This document shows, piece by piece, positions 37,113 to 48,622 of a stretch of DNA of 64,000 bases. The notes beneath the pieces are model-generated. The model made no database searches and was not told the DNA's origin. It saw only the letters and a program-made list of their open reading frames with translations. How positions within the stretch are numbered: the first letter of the stretch is position 1; every line of letters begins with the position of its first letter. A program made the translations under genes and the position numbers. This DNA comes from Rhizophagus clarus (lineage: Eukaryota > Glomeromycota > Glomeromycetes > Glomerales > Glomeraceae): the NCBI GenBank assembly GCA_015698045.1, contig BLAL01000062.1, forward strand, positions 248,001-312,000. Reading direction: 5' to 3'.

Positions 37113-38875
37113 CATCAGGAAGTTTTGGAGGTGTTGATTCACACCAAAATACATATTAATTAACACTTACTAGTAGTTCAATATGATGTGTTATTATATA
37201 CAAAAGTAAATCAACAGTTGGAGATAGACCCTTATTTATATATTTTTATGTAATATAACAGATAAATTTAATACGTGTTTTTAACACAAAAAATTATTGG
37301 TCAGTAGTATAATAAATAGTATAATTACACTTTTTCAATTGAACATGAAAAAATACTAATATAATTATACTTTTTTTCAATTGAATGCAAGAAAATACTA
37401 GTATAATTATACTTTTTTCAATTAAATGTAAAAATATTTACTTTTATTATTTATTATGTCATACTAGTATATTAATTTAAATAGTTTTGCAAAATAAAAT
37501 ACTGGTTTTTCGATTTAGTTTATACAATTTATATTAAAATATATATTTATAGAGTATTGAATATCAAACAACACTACTAAATAAACTGTATATTAGCACT
37601 AATCAAACTGCGGCTATGGCTACGGCTAGTGCTGCAGTTACTTTTAACAAAAACTTTCACATTTCCATTTGGTCATTTTTCTCCTTTTTCCTCTTTTGTT
37701 GATTTCTGTTTCTCCCTTGTCTTTTTATATTTCTCTTTATCTCTTTTATTCCTTTCCTTCTCCTTTTAAGTAATTTGAATATTATTTCACACTATATTGG
37801 GAAGTACTTTTTGACCATTTAAACGAGTTTTACATGCTCTTTAGCTGTTAAAAAGAAAGAAATAAAATGTTAATAAATGCTTTGTTAAAAAATGCTTCAC
37901 AAAGTGTCTGGCCTATTAGTGTTTTTACTAATTTCCATTTTGATTTTAATGTGTTATCATCATATGAAAACTGCTAAAGCATCGTAAAGATAGGTTATTG
38001 CGATACTCTACTATGTCATTCAGAATGATTGATAATTGATGATCACAAGAATTAAGAAAAATTTAAATGAATTTTTCTTAATGTGAATATGATTTCAATT
38101 TAAGCGTGATCTCAATTATCAATAAAAATAAATATTACTGTAATATACAAGAATTAAAAAAAGTTCAAGTAGATGTTACATACTTTAATAAACTTACTTG
38201 AAAGTGCATTTATCTGTTAACACTGCATGTAAGGTTGCTTGCCTAAACTAATTTTAAATTTGGCTAAATGTCTAAACTCTAGTTTTACTGATTTTTTAAT
38301 AATACCTTACTATTGTTTCGCTATTTAATATAATTTACTATAAGTTTTGACATTTATCAAGTTTCGCTAATTTTTTACTAAGATTTTAATATAGTTTTAT
38401 CAAGTTTTACCCTTTTGACATTTAAACAGTTTGCTAAACTACCTAGTTTTGCTCAGCAATCTTAACTGCATGTATATACAGAATAGTTCATGAAGTACAG
38501 TTCATGAAATATCTAAATGTGTAACTGAAAGATAAGTTTCATTGCAAAACTTAACTTTTTTTATAATTTATTGTTAACTAACATTTTAGCGTTTGGAAAC
38601 TGATTAAACTACTACTAAGTATATTAATAATAATCTGCAGATTGATCATTTACCGTTAAAAACTTAAGTTTTTTTAAAGTTTAAACTTAAACTTTTCCTT
38701 TTTCTTCTCGTATTTTCCTTCTTCTTCTCTCTTTTCTATTCTTCTTTCTCTTTTCCTTTCATCCTTTCACTTCACCTTTTCTTCACTTTTTGTCTCTTCC
38801 TTCTTTTCTTTTCCTTTCTAATTCTTACCATCTTTCTCATATTTCTATTTAAACAGTTTTTCAAAACAGATCTTG

Positions 38876-40530
38876 AATATGTAAGTTCTCTCCCCTCCCC
38901 TTTAATTTATTATAACAAATTATTACTAAAAGTTAATTTATTTTTTTTTAGACAAATGTATTTTTTGGGTATATGTACATGGAAAATTCAGTGAGGTTTT
39001 CTTATTTTAATGAAATATTTTTTTACATTTCGTTATTTCTCTTTTTTTTAGATAACTAGATCTCTTAATAATGTGTAAAAACTTGGTATAAGTGAATTTT
39101 TTAAAAAAATATTTTAATTTTAATAAAATACTTACTAACGTTTCATTATTTCTCTTTGTAGGTGGTCAGTCCTTCAGGATATTTGAATACGCGTAAAATT
39201 CAGTAAGCAGATTTTGACTTTGTACATAATTCTTTTAATAAAACATCTAACGTTTCATTCTTTCTTCATTTTGTAGGCTGTCAGTTATTAAGGATATTTG
39301 GAAACATGAGAATTTTGAGAGAAAGATGAGTTTCTTTTTTTTAATATACTATTTCTTTTAATGAGATGTTCCTCTAACATTTCATTCATTCTCTTTTTTA
39401 GACGAGTTAGAAGTTTAGATTTTTGGTTGGATTTTTGGTGGGTTTCTTTTACTTTTTTAAAAAAAGTTTTATGAAAAATCCTTCATATTTTAACAAAGCT
39501 TACTAATGCTTTGTTAATTTTTTTCTTTTTTATAGGGACTATGTGGGAATCAGTGAGAATATGGTGTTTTTTGAATAACTATTTTAACAAAATGATTACT
39601 GGTTATTTCATTTATTTCCTCTTGTAGATGTAATTTCAGAATATTTATACATGTGAAATCAGTAAGTGAGGGTATTCTTTAAACAATTCTTAACAAAACA
39701 ATACTAACATTTTGGTTTTCCTTTTTTTAGATGGGCTGATATAACTTCAGATCTTGGGAATGTAATATTTCAATATATATATTGGCAAGTAAAAAAAAAT
39801 ATATATAGGATCTTTGCAATAGAAAGGTATAAAACTCAAAAAAAAATAAAAATTTAATTAATATTAAATTTACACTTATTTTAGTATAAAAAACATAATT
39901 AGCATATAAAGTAAATTTAAAAATTTTTTTGAGTTTCGTACCTTTCTATTGCAAAGACCCCATATATATAATTTTCAATTTTATTTTTATATATACGAGT
40001 TTAATTTTTTAATTTAAACGAATATTACTAAATGTTCATTTTTTAGGTGAGTTTTATTTTCAAGTTTTTAGATACAGGAAGCTAGTAAGTAAAAGAATTT
40101 TTTTTAATTTTTTTATTGATTTAATGAATATTTATACTAACTGTTTGTTCATTTTTCTTTTTTTAGATAATTTGGTACATATGGAAAATTTGATAAGAAA
40201 GGTTTTTTTCTTAGTAACGAAATAGTTACTAACATTATCTGTTTCATTTTTTTATTTCTTTTTTTAGAAGATCAGTTTTTTTGGATCATTGAATATGTAA
40301 AATTTTGGTAAGTAACAGAATCAACACTTTTTTAACTATATTATTTTAACAATATATTTACTAATATTTCATTTCTTCTTTTTATTAGTAGATGGTCGTC
40401 TATTTGGATTAATTGTCTGGTAAGGTTTAAAGGATTGAAATTTCTCTTTTTTCGAAAATTTTATTGTATTAAAAACACATTCCATTATTAACTTTTTTTT
40501 TATTTTTTTGGCTGGTTTTTTAGATCTACA
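38876..40530 (+). repeat. Tandem mini-exon/intron array (plus strand)
   Basis: About a dozen units of roughly 100-130 bases. Each has CTTTTTTTAG or CTTTGTAG, an exon-like core of 30-45 bases, a GTAAG/GTATAAG/TAAG-type donor region, an AT-rich intron and a branch-like site (for example TACTTACTAACGTTTC near 39125 and ACATCTAACGTTTC near 39242). Cores share phrases such as CAGTCCTTCAGGATATTTG, TTGGATCATTGAATATG and GATCTTGGGAATG. They are more diverged than in 42480-43640. A 154-bp MITE (39808-39961) has inserted inside the array. Confidence 0.6.
39808..39961. mobile_element. 154-bp palindromic MITE, copy 1
   Basis: Ends GGATCTTTGCAATAGAAAGG and, inverted, GGGGTCTTTGCAATAGAAAG. The arms extend about 35 bases (to the AAACTCAAAAAAA block). 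It is flanked by ATATATATA on both sides. It is nearly identical to 60721-60875. Confidence 0.85.
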
Positions 40531-42054
40531 GATACGTACACTGGTCAAAATTGATACTATCAGGTACATATCAGGTACCTGATATGTGTGAGATATATGT
40601 GAGATATATGTGAGATATGTGTATGATATTTAATAATTTCACACATATTAGGTACCTGATATGTACCCGTCAGATGCAGAAAAATGGTGATATATAGTAT
40701 ACACATCTTATATATATCTTATACATATCAGGTAGTTAGATATCGGTCATATATCTCATACATATTAGGTAGTTAGATATCGGTCATATATCTCATACAT
40801 ATTGGGTAGTTAGATATCAGTCATATATCAGTCATATATCATAGATTTATTGGGTACCTGATATTACTATAATAAATATTAGACACTTATTGATACCACT
40901 AATAAGTATCCTATATATACCCGATATGTATCCTATATATAACTGAAATATATCAGATATTTATAATTTGCTAATCAAACCTGAATATTAATAGACACAT
41001 ATCAAACATAATTTTCGTACATATCAGATAACAATTATAATATTAATATTAATAAATTTATAATTTAAATACGCGTAATTTAAAGTAATTTAATTCATTT
41101 AATTATATGAAAGTTTTATTTATTTTAATTAATAATAAAAAAATTATACAAAAAATATTATGAAAAAAAATTTACTAAGTATTAGCAAAAAAAAGGAACG
41201 TCAATAAAAATTTTTTTTATGTTATAGTATTAATATTAATATTAGTATAAAGGTTAGTAAAAATAGAAAAGAAATGTCAATAAAAAGATATAAAATATAA
41301 GTATTAATGTTAGTGTTAATATTAGTAGAAGTATTAGTAGAAGTATTAGTAAAAGAAAAGGAATAAAATGTTTAATAGTAGAATATAGAAGTATTAGTAA
41401 AAGTTAGTAAAAATGTTAGTAAAAGGAAACACGTTAGAAAAATATATTAATAAGAGTGATAAGAATAATATGATGGAAAAAAAACTCTATACCTTTGTAT
41501 TTATTTTTAGATAAACAATATATTTTCTATTTGTTTACACGGGCAAGTAAAAAAAATCAATAGTAGAATGTTATTAGTTAGAACATTAGTGAAAAGAAGA
41601 AATACATTAGAAAAATATATTAATAAGAGTATTAAAAATAACATGATAATAGAAAAAAAAATTTCAATAAAAAATACCTTTATAAAATATTTAAAAAGAG
41701 AAAAAGTTTTTTAGTAAAAAAAAAACGGAGATAAATAAATAATTTATGCAATCACATGATCAACAAAATTATCAAATTTTATTGGTTATTTGGTAATTAT
41801 TCAGTTTCATATACTAATTATGCTGCAAATTTTTATCTTTTTTTTTGCAAAGTCAAAATCCGCATCTTTCATATTATAACATTTTATGATCAATTATTTT
41901 TGATAAAGCAATACAATGTAACATGCTTCTAAGTTCTACTAATAGCCACAAATCACTCAAGTATTTTTAAAAAAAGTCAGGTCTATACCTATTACGTATC
42001 AAGAAATCTCTTTAAATAAAACAATCCGTTATTGTTCTAAAGTCTGAAAACAAA

Positions 42055-42240
42055 TAGAAATACCTAAAAAGAAGAGAAAACGAATGTTAGAAATCATTCG
42101 TTAAGTAAATAAATTTAAAAGGAAAAAAAAATATTACAACAACTTACCTAAAGGCCATGCAAAGAACTGAAGTTGTCTGCCTATAAAAAAAGAAGTGAAA
42201 GTAAACATTAGAAATTGTTCGTTAAATAAAAAAAATATAG
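42055..42240 (-). repeat. Short mini-exon array, minus strand
   Basis: On the minus strand a unit reads TTCTTTTTTTATAG, an exon-like core of about 32 bases (42182-42151, with ACAACTTCAGTTCTTTGC), then GTAAGTTG. A second unit ends at about 42062. Introns contain ACGAACAATTTCTAATG. The purine-rich plus strand at 42270-42400 makes a CT-rich leader for this direction. Confidence 0.5.
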
Positions 42241-42479
42241 ACTACTGAAGTCTATCGTCAAAGAGCCGAAAGGCCGCATAAAAAAAGAAGGGAGGGAAAA
42301 GGAGACAAAAGAAGGAAAAAGCCAGGAAGGGAACAAAAGGAAGTAGCAAAAGGGACGAGAGGAGAAGAAAGACAAAAGGAAAGGGAAAAATGAAGGTTAA
42401 AAGGTTAAAAAAAAATTGTAATTTAATTTAACGATTATTGATTATCATGATCAATCTATTTTTACAGTTTTTTAAACTG

Positions 42480-43640
42480 TAATTTTTTTTTATTTTTTTT
42501 AAGTTGCCAGACTCCTAGACTTGGAATATAAGTTGGAAGGGGTGGGAGAATTTTTTTTTTAATATTAAAGAAACGTTACTAATGTTTCTTTCTTTGTTTT
42601 TTTAAATTGTCAGACTTCTTAGACAAACCAGACTTGAGAAATGTAAGTTAAAAAGGGCGAGAGATTTTTTTTTAATTTTAGAGAAACATTACTAATATTT
42701 CTTTCTTTATTTTTTTTAGGTTACCGGCCTTCTTGAACAAACTAAACTTGGGAATGTAAGTTAAAAAGGGTGTGAGATTTTTTTTTTAATATTAAAAAAA
42801 TGTTACTAAAGTTTCTTTCTTTATTTTTTTTAGATTTTTGAACTTCTTAGACGAATCAGACTTGAGAATGTAAGTTAAAAAGGGTGGGGAATTTTTTTTT
42901 AATATTAGAAAAATGTTAGTAACATTTCTTTCTTTGTTTTTTTTAGATTGCCAGACTCCTTGGATGAACTGGACTTGGGATCTTAAGTTAAAAAGGGCAG
43001 GTTATTTTTTTTTAATATTAAAGAAACATTACTAACATTTTTTTCTTTGTTTTTTAGGTTGCCGGCCTTTTTGGATGAACTGGACTTGGGAATATAAGTT
43101 AAAAAGAGCAGAGGATTTTTTTTTAATATTAAAGAAACGTTACTAACGTTTCTTTTTTTATTTTTTTTTAGGTTGCCAGCTTTCTTGGATGAACTGGATT
43201 TGGGAATGTAAGTTAAAAAGGGCAGAGGATTTTCTTTTTAATATTAAAGAAACGTTACTAACGTTTCTTTCTTTATTTTTTTTTAGGTTGCCAGCTTTTT
43301 TGGATGAACTGGACTTGGGAATGTAAGTTAGAAAGAACGGGAAATTTTCTTTTTAATATTAAAGAAATGTTACTAACATTTCTTTCTTTATTTTTTTTAG
43401 GTTGCTGGCCTTCTTGGACGAACCAGACTTGGAAATATAAGTTAGAAAGGGTGGAAGATTTTTTTTTTAATATTAAAAAAATGTTACTAATGTTTCTTTC
43501 TTTATTTTTTTCAGATTGCCAGACTCCTTGGATAAACCAGACTTGAAATGTAAGGAGGGAGGGAGGGATATTTTTTGAATATCAAAGAAATAATTTTAAC
43601 ATTTCTTTCTTTATTTTAGGTTGCAGTTTCCCTTATTCCT
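42480..43640 (+). repeat. Highly regular mini-exon/intron array, about 11 units of 113 bp
   Basis: Each unit: CTTTATTTTTTTTAG, then a 36-base core (for example 43171-43206 and 43287-43322), then GTAAGTTAAAAAGGGC, an AT-rich spacer, and AAACGTTACTAACGTTTC, which contains the perfect branch point TACTAAC inside a palindrome. Cores begin GTTGCCAG and contain TTGGATGAACTGGA. Being 36 bases, the cores keep phase if joined; two frames stay open in the standard units (LPAFLDELDLG in one, CQLSWMNWIWE in the other). Three units have an AT or TT in place of the donor GT. Whether it is transcribed or translated is unknown. Confidence 0.8.
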
Positions 43641-43662
43641 TTTGATCCTAACGTGATCACGA

Positions 43663-43692
43663 TTAAGAAAAGTTTGAGCGAACTTTTCTTAA
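43663..43692. other. Perfect 12-bp-stem hairpin after the array
   Basis: TTAAGAAAAGTT and AACTTTTCTTAA are separated by TGAGCG. A similar hairpin (TTAAGAAAAATT stem) is at 38052-38081, near the other array; both are preceded by GATCAC. It might be a terminator or RNA-processing signal, but this is unproven. Confidence 0.5.
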
Positions 43693-45452
43693 ACTTGTAT
43701 TATAAATGACTAACTTTTTTATTAATTCATATGCGCCGATTTGAGGAATTTGCCGATCATCAATTATGTGGTGCAGTACCAATTAAAATCGATCAAAACC
43801 GTCCCTACATAAGAAAAAATAAGCCAAAAAATACTTAAAAAAACTTTTAAGACCTTTTCCAAAAAAATTTACCTCTTTAACCTGAAACCAGTAGAAGAAA
43901 TTTCTAAAAAAAGGAATAAAAATATTATAAAATTAGTTTATTTAAAAAAAAGTAAGAATAAGCACCAGAATAATGATTTAACGAAAAAAAATTGATTGAA
44001 AAATAATTAATAACGAATATCAAATAGATTTTAACTAAATAAACTAATCAATATATAATTTAAATTCACTAAAACATCGTTATTAATCTTAGAATTATTT
44101 ATTTATTGAAAGATTATTTTTGAATAATTTTGCTGCCTAAATAAATTTTTTTTTATAAACTATTGAAAAAAAAATAAAAAAATAGCTCCAAGTTATATTT
44201 AATGTAAAATAACTACTAATATACTTGCCAAAATTCTCAACTTACATAATGTAAAAACTGGTGGAAAAGTTTGATGGGGAAGTTGATGGGGAGTTTAATA
44301 TGGAGTTTATGAAAGAAAAAAATTTTTTAACGCTACTTTTGTAGAAGTAATTTCTCGATATTTGTGTCATATGATCATGTAGCACAAGAGTGATCCTTTT
44401 TGTGAAACTTATTTAACTTAATTTTTATCTAATTATCATCAAATTCCTTAATTTAGGCTAATTTTGTTAATTCCAAAAATCGGCGGATATGTTATTGTAA
44501 TAAAATATAAAATACATAATAAAATAAAAATATTAACAATAATAATTATACTTTTAAACACTTTATAAAAAATTTATAACTTGATAATACATTCAACAAA
44601 TAAAATAATAAAATTTTTATAACTTGATAATGCATTCAACAAATAAAACAATAAAATTTTTTAACTACATTAAAAATTTCTAAAAAGAAAAATTTATAAA
44701 CTAAAAAATTTTTTAATACGTTATACAATATGAAATCTAACGTATTAAAATTTGTATCACATATCAGATACCCGATATGTGTAAGATAGAACTGTGCCCA
44801 ATATATATTAAATAACATATCGGTGACCAATAGTTTAGATATCAGGGTCTTAGTAATTAGGCATATTTTAAAGTATAATAAATTAGGTACCCGATATGTA
44901 AAAATACCTGATATTTATCTGATTAGCCACCGATATATAAGTCTCCAATATATACCTGATAGAATTGATTTTGACCAGTGATAAAAATCTGTTTAGCTCA
45001 CCTACTCTGCTTCATTTCCTTTTACACATAATATTTAATCTATAAACGCATAAAAATCTGGTAGTAAGGACTACTGAGATTATTGTTTTTGAATATACAG
45101 TAGTATTATTGCTCAATAATCAATTTAGTTTCATCTTACTATATAGATTTATACTAGATATTTAGATTAGTTAAATAATATGTACAATTTGCAATATAAT
45201 TAATAAACACGTTAATTAATATGTATTTCAATTAAAATATATGGTGTTTTTCAACTAAACTAATGTTGTTTTGCACATTTGACAAAACTGATTATACACG
45301 TTTATCAACTGTTAAGTGTTAATTTACATGTTAACCTATTATGTTTTTAAATGTGTTGATTTACAAAGAGTTTATTGTCCTATACTTTTTTGGTATTGAG
45401 CAACACATAGCATTTATCAACACTTTATATGCCTATTTAAAACTTCCTGATG

Positions 45453-48386
45453 TAGTAATAAGAAGTTAAGTTAAAACAAAAGTAATTATTTAAAAAAATA
45501 ATTGATGAATTTTTAAAAATTTATTGCAAAATGTTTAAAAGAATACCTCAATTTTAGTAAGAATATTAATTAAAAAATTATATAAAAATAATCTTAAAAT
45601 ATTTTACATAATAATTTAAAATACTTCTTGACTAATTATAGATATAAAAAAATTATTTTAAAAACTATTTTAATACTAACCATTACTTATAAATAAAAAG
45701 AATTAAATGAATATAAAATTATCTTGATAATAATTAAAGTTTAATTTTATTTTTAAATAAAATAACCTTTCAATTTTTCAGAATTACTGTATAATATTAG
45801 TATAAGAAAAAAAATTAATTTGTCTTATATTAAAAGATAAAATAAAAATTTTTATATAAAATAAACTTTATATAAAGCCAAATAAATAAAATTTTTTATT
45901 TCTCATAAAAAAAAAAAATACTAAATTTAACTTGACTATCTGGAAAAAAATTATTTTTCAAAAAAAATTTAGCTAATCTTTAAAAGGTGATTGGTTAATT
46001 TAATAAATTTTTTGCTTAGATCACTAGGTGAAAAAAAAATTTTTTTTTATGACTATAATTAAATAAAATCTGAATTATATGATTAAATAAAATAAATTTT
46101 TTTATTCTTTTAGAATAATTACATAATTCATCTGGTCATAAGAAACTAATAATTTTATTTATTTAACCTAATAAAAAATAAAATTGTTTTATTTTTATTG
46201 AATAATAAATATAAAATTTTATATTAAAATTCTTTAAAATTATATATCATAAATTAATAAAATATTTAATAATAACAGCAGTGATATTTATTATATAATT
46301 TTTTAGAAGGTAGAAGAGTTAGAAAAAAACTTATATTATATTTATATATAATCATGTAATTTTATATTATAATTTAATTGGTTATATAAAATTTTGGAGA
46401 TAGAAAGGTAGAGCCCTATATTAAACTGATATTATATAATATATATCACTATACTAATTAAAGATTTTAATAAAATAATGGTTATAAATATACCAGTTTA
46501 CATTATTAATGAATTTTTTTAAATTAATATTTTAGAAGTTATAAACTGATTCTTAAATAATTCTAATTTAAATCTAATAAAAATTTATAGGCAATTGTCA
46601 AAAATAATATAAAAAAGAGAATATTAAAAAATTTTAATAATTTGAAAAAATTTATTATAATTGAAAAATAAAATTTAATTTTAAAAACTATAATTTTAAA
46701 TATGATGGATAGTGAATTTAATAAAAAAATATTATAAGTTTATTATTAAAAATAATGAAGAGTAAATTTCCTAATAATTTTACATTAATAAAAAGAGATA
46801 ATATTTAAATTTTAAATAAAAAAAAGTTTATATAATTTAATATAATCATTAAAAAAAAATATTTAATTTTATTATTCCAGTTTTTTTTATTATACAATAT
46901 ATTGTATATAGATAATATTTATAAATATTATACATTATAAACCAAATTGATATATTAAAAATAATTTAAATTTATTTTTACAAAAATAAATGTTTATAAG
47001 AAATTGTAACTATATAGAATATAATTTTATAAAAGTTTAATTATATAATAATTAATTTTAAAATGAATTTATTTCTTATTTCAGATAAATCTAATATTAT
47101 TTATTTCTATTATATGATAAATATTTTCAATTGGCTAATTTTTAATTGACTTTAATTGATTAATTTTTTAAAAATTTATTTTCATATAAAACAAAAAAAA
47201 AATTTTCTATTGAAAAAAATTTTGTAATATAAAATAACTTTTATGTTACAAAATATTTATGATTTTATTTCTTCAAAGTTTATTAAATAGAAAAGTAAAA
47301 TATATTATTTAAAATTAAAATTTAAGTTTATTGTATTTAAAATTAAAATATTTATTTTTAATATTATTAGTAATAATAATGGTAAAATGTAAAAAATAAC
47401 AATCAATCTATAATCATTATAATCCAGATCCATCCAATTGATTATAGCAGTTGATTAATGATCAATTAATCAGATAATTTGATTATTTGAATTAGAGTAT
47501 ATAATATTGTGATATTATTACAAGCATATTGTATAATTGATCTTTTTTTATCTGTTAATAACAAATTATTAATAGGGTTTATTAATAAAAAATAAAAAAA
47601 TTTAATTTATTTATCAAAATTTTATATAAGGTCAAATAGCTGCTTAAAAAATAAAGAAAACCAAACAGTTAAAAACTATTCATTAAAAATAAATAAATAA
47701 ATAAATAAAAATACTACACACAAAAAAAATTAATAGAAATCAGTTTCTTTTTTTAAACAACTTTTTGGTTCCTTAGATGTATGAAATTTCAGTAGATTAC
47801 TTGTTTTAAGTGCTACTTTTATCTTTTAACAAACTTTATTAATAGTTCATTTTTCATTTTATATATAGGTATTAGATGGTACTTTAGATAGGATTTTAGG
47901 TAGTTATTTTTTAATGAATTTTTTTTAATTTTTTAATAAAGCTTTAATTACTTTTAATTTGTAAGTTAATGGATCTTCAGATAGATCTTTAAAGTTTAGA
48001 CATAAAGGTTTTTTATTTTTTATTATTTAACAAACATTTACTAACAGCTTTTTGTTTTATTTTTTAGATAGTTTTTTATATTATTTTGTAAGAGATTTCA
48101 ATTTTTATTAAGTAATTATAATAAGTTCTTTTGTAAACTTCATTATATATTTTGTTTTTAATAAAAAAATACTATCTAATATTTTTTTGTTTTATAGAGT
48201 ATCAGTTAAAAAATATATAAGAATGTTTAATTTGAAATACAGTAGTAAGTTTCATTATAAAACTTACAATTTTTTTCCTTTTATCTTTTAATAAAAATAA
48301 TTTTGTTGTTAATCTTGAAGAATTTATATAGATATAGTAACTAATTTTATAAATAAAATAATTTTTAATTTATAACGACATAATAG
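45453..48386. other. AT-rich block with a decayed mini-exon array at its right end
   Basis: 45455-47700 is extremely AT-rich and featureless. From 47750 to 48290 there are four or five array-like units: TTCCTTAG, TATATATAG, TTATTTTTTAG and TTTTATAG acceptor-like sites, each followed by 30-40 bases (such as ATGGATCTTCAGATAGATC) and then GTAAG or similar, with ACTAACAG and ACTATCTAAT branch-like sites. No inverted repeat enclosing this array was found. Confidence 0.45.
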
Positions 48387-48622
48387 GACTCCAGAAACTA
48401 TATATATAGGTTATTTCAAAAATTAAAAATTTACTATGATCTTTACCCAAGTTAAACCAAAATTTTACTAATAGTGTTACCCAGTTTATTAGTAACCTTA
48501 AATCTTTCCTATGGGCGTTACCCAAAATAAAAATAACCTGTTTTAGTTTTTATAACCTGATTTTATGATTTTATTACTAATTATTAACCAAATATTGTTG
48601 CCATAACGCTAATTACATGCTT

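Larger units (their letters stand above)
40539..44980. mobile_element. CACTA-type element with two opposed mini-exon arrays
   Basis: Left end CACTGGTCAAAATTGATACT; the right end inverted is CACTGGTCAAAATCAATTCT. The flanking triplets are GTA (40536-40538) and ATA (44981-44983), two of three matching; CACTG/CACTA ends with 3-base duplications are the CACTA (En/Spm) hallmark. Subterminal repeats (TATCAGGTACCTGATATG, GTTAGATATCGGTCATATAT) fill 40555-40980 and recur near 44750-44965. No transposase is visible. It interrupts the array of the 37113-45452 element. Confidence 0.75.
37113..45452. mobile_element. 8.3-kb terminal-inverted-repeat element, same end family as 27317-32418
   Basis: Left end CATCAGGAAGTTTT (37113-37126); the right end is its reverse complement (45439-45452). 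The flanking dinucleotide TA is present on both sides (37111-37112, 45453-45454). Without the nested CACTA-type element (40539-44980) it is about 3.9 kb. It has no transposase frame that I can see. Its interior consists of CT-rich tracts (37660-37770, 38690-38840), a hairpin (38052-38081) and a plus-strand mini-exon array (38876-40530). Confidence 0.7.

Noticed and set aside
43304..43546. An 80-residue open frame across two array units
   Set aside because: It reads through predicted introns; the donor and acceptor signals argue that this is not a continuous exon.
42480..43640. CRISPR-like regular repeats
   Set aside because: The whole unit is repeated, including the would-be spacers, and splice signals explain its layout.
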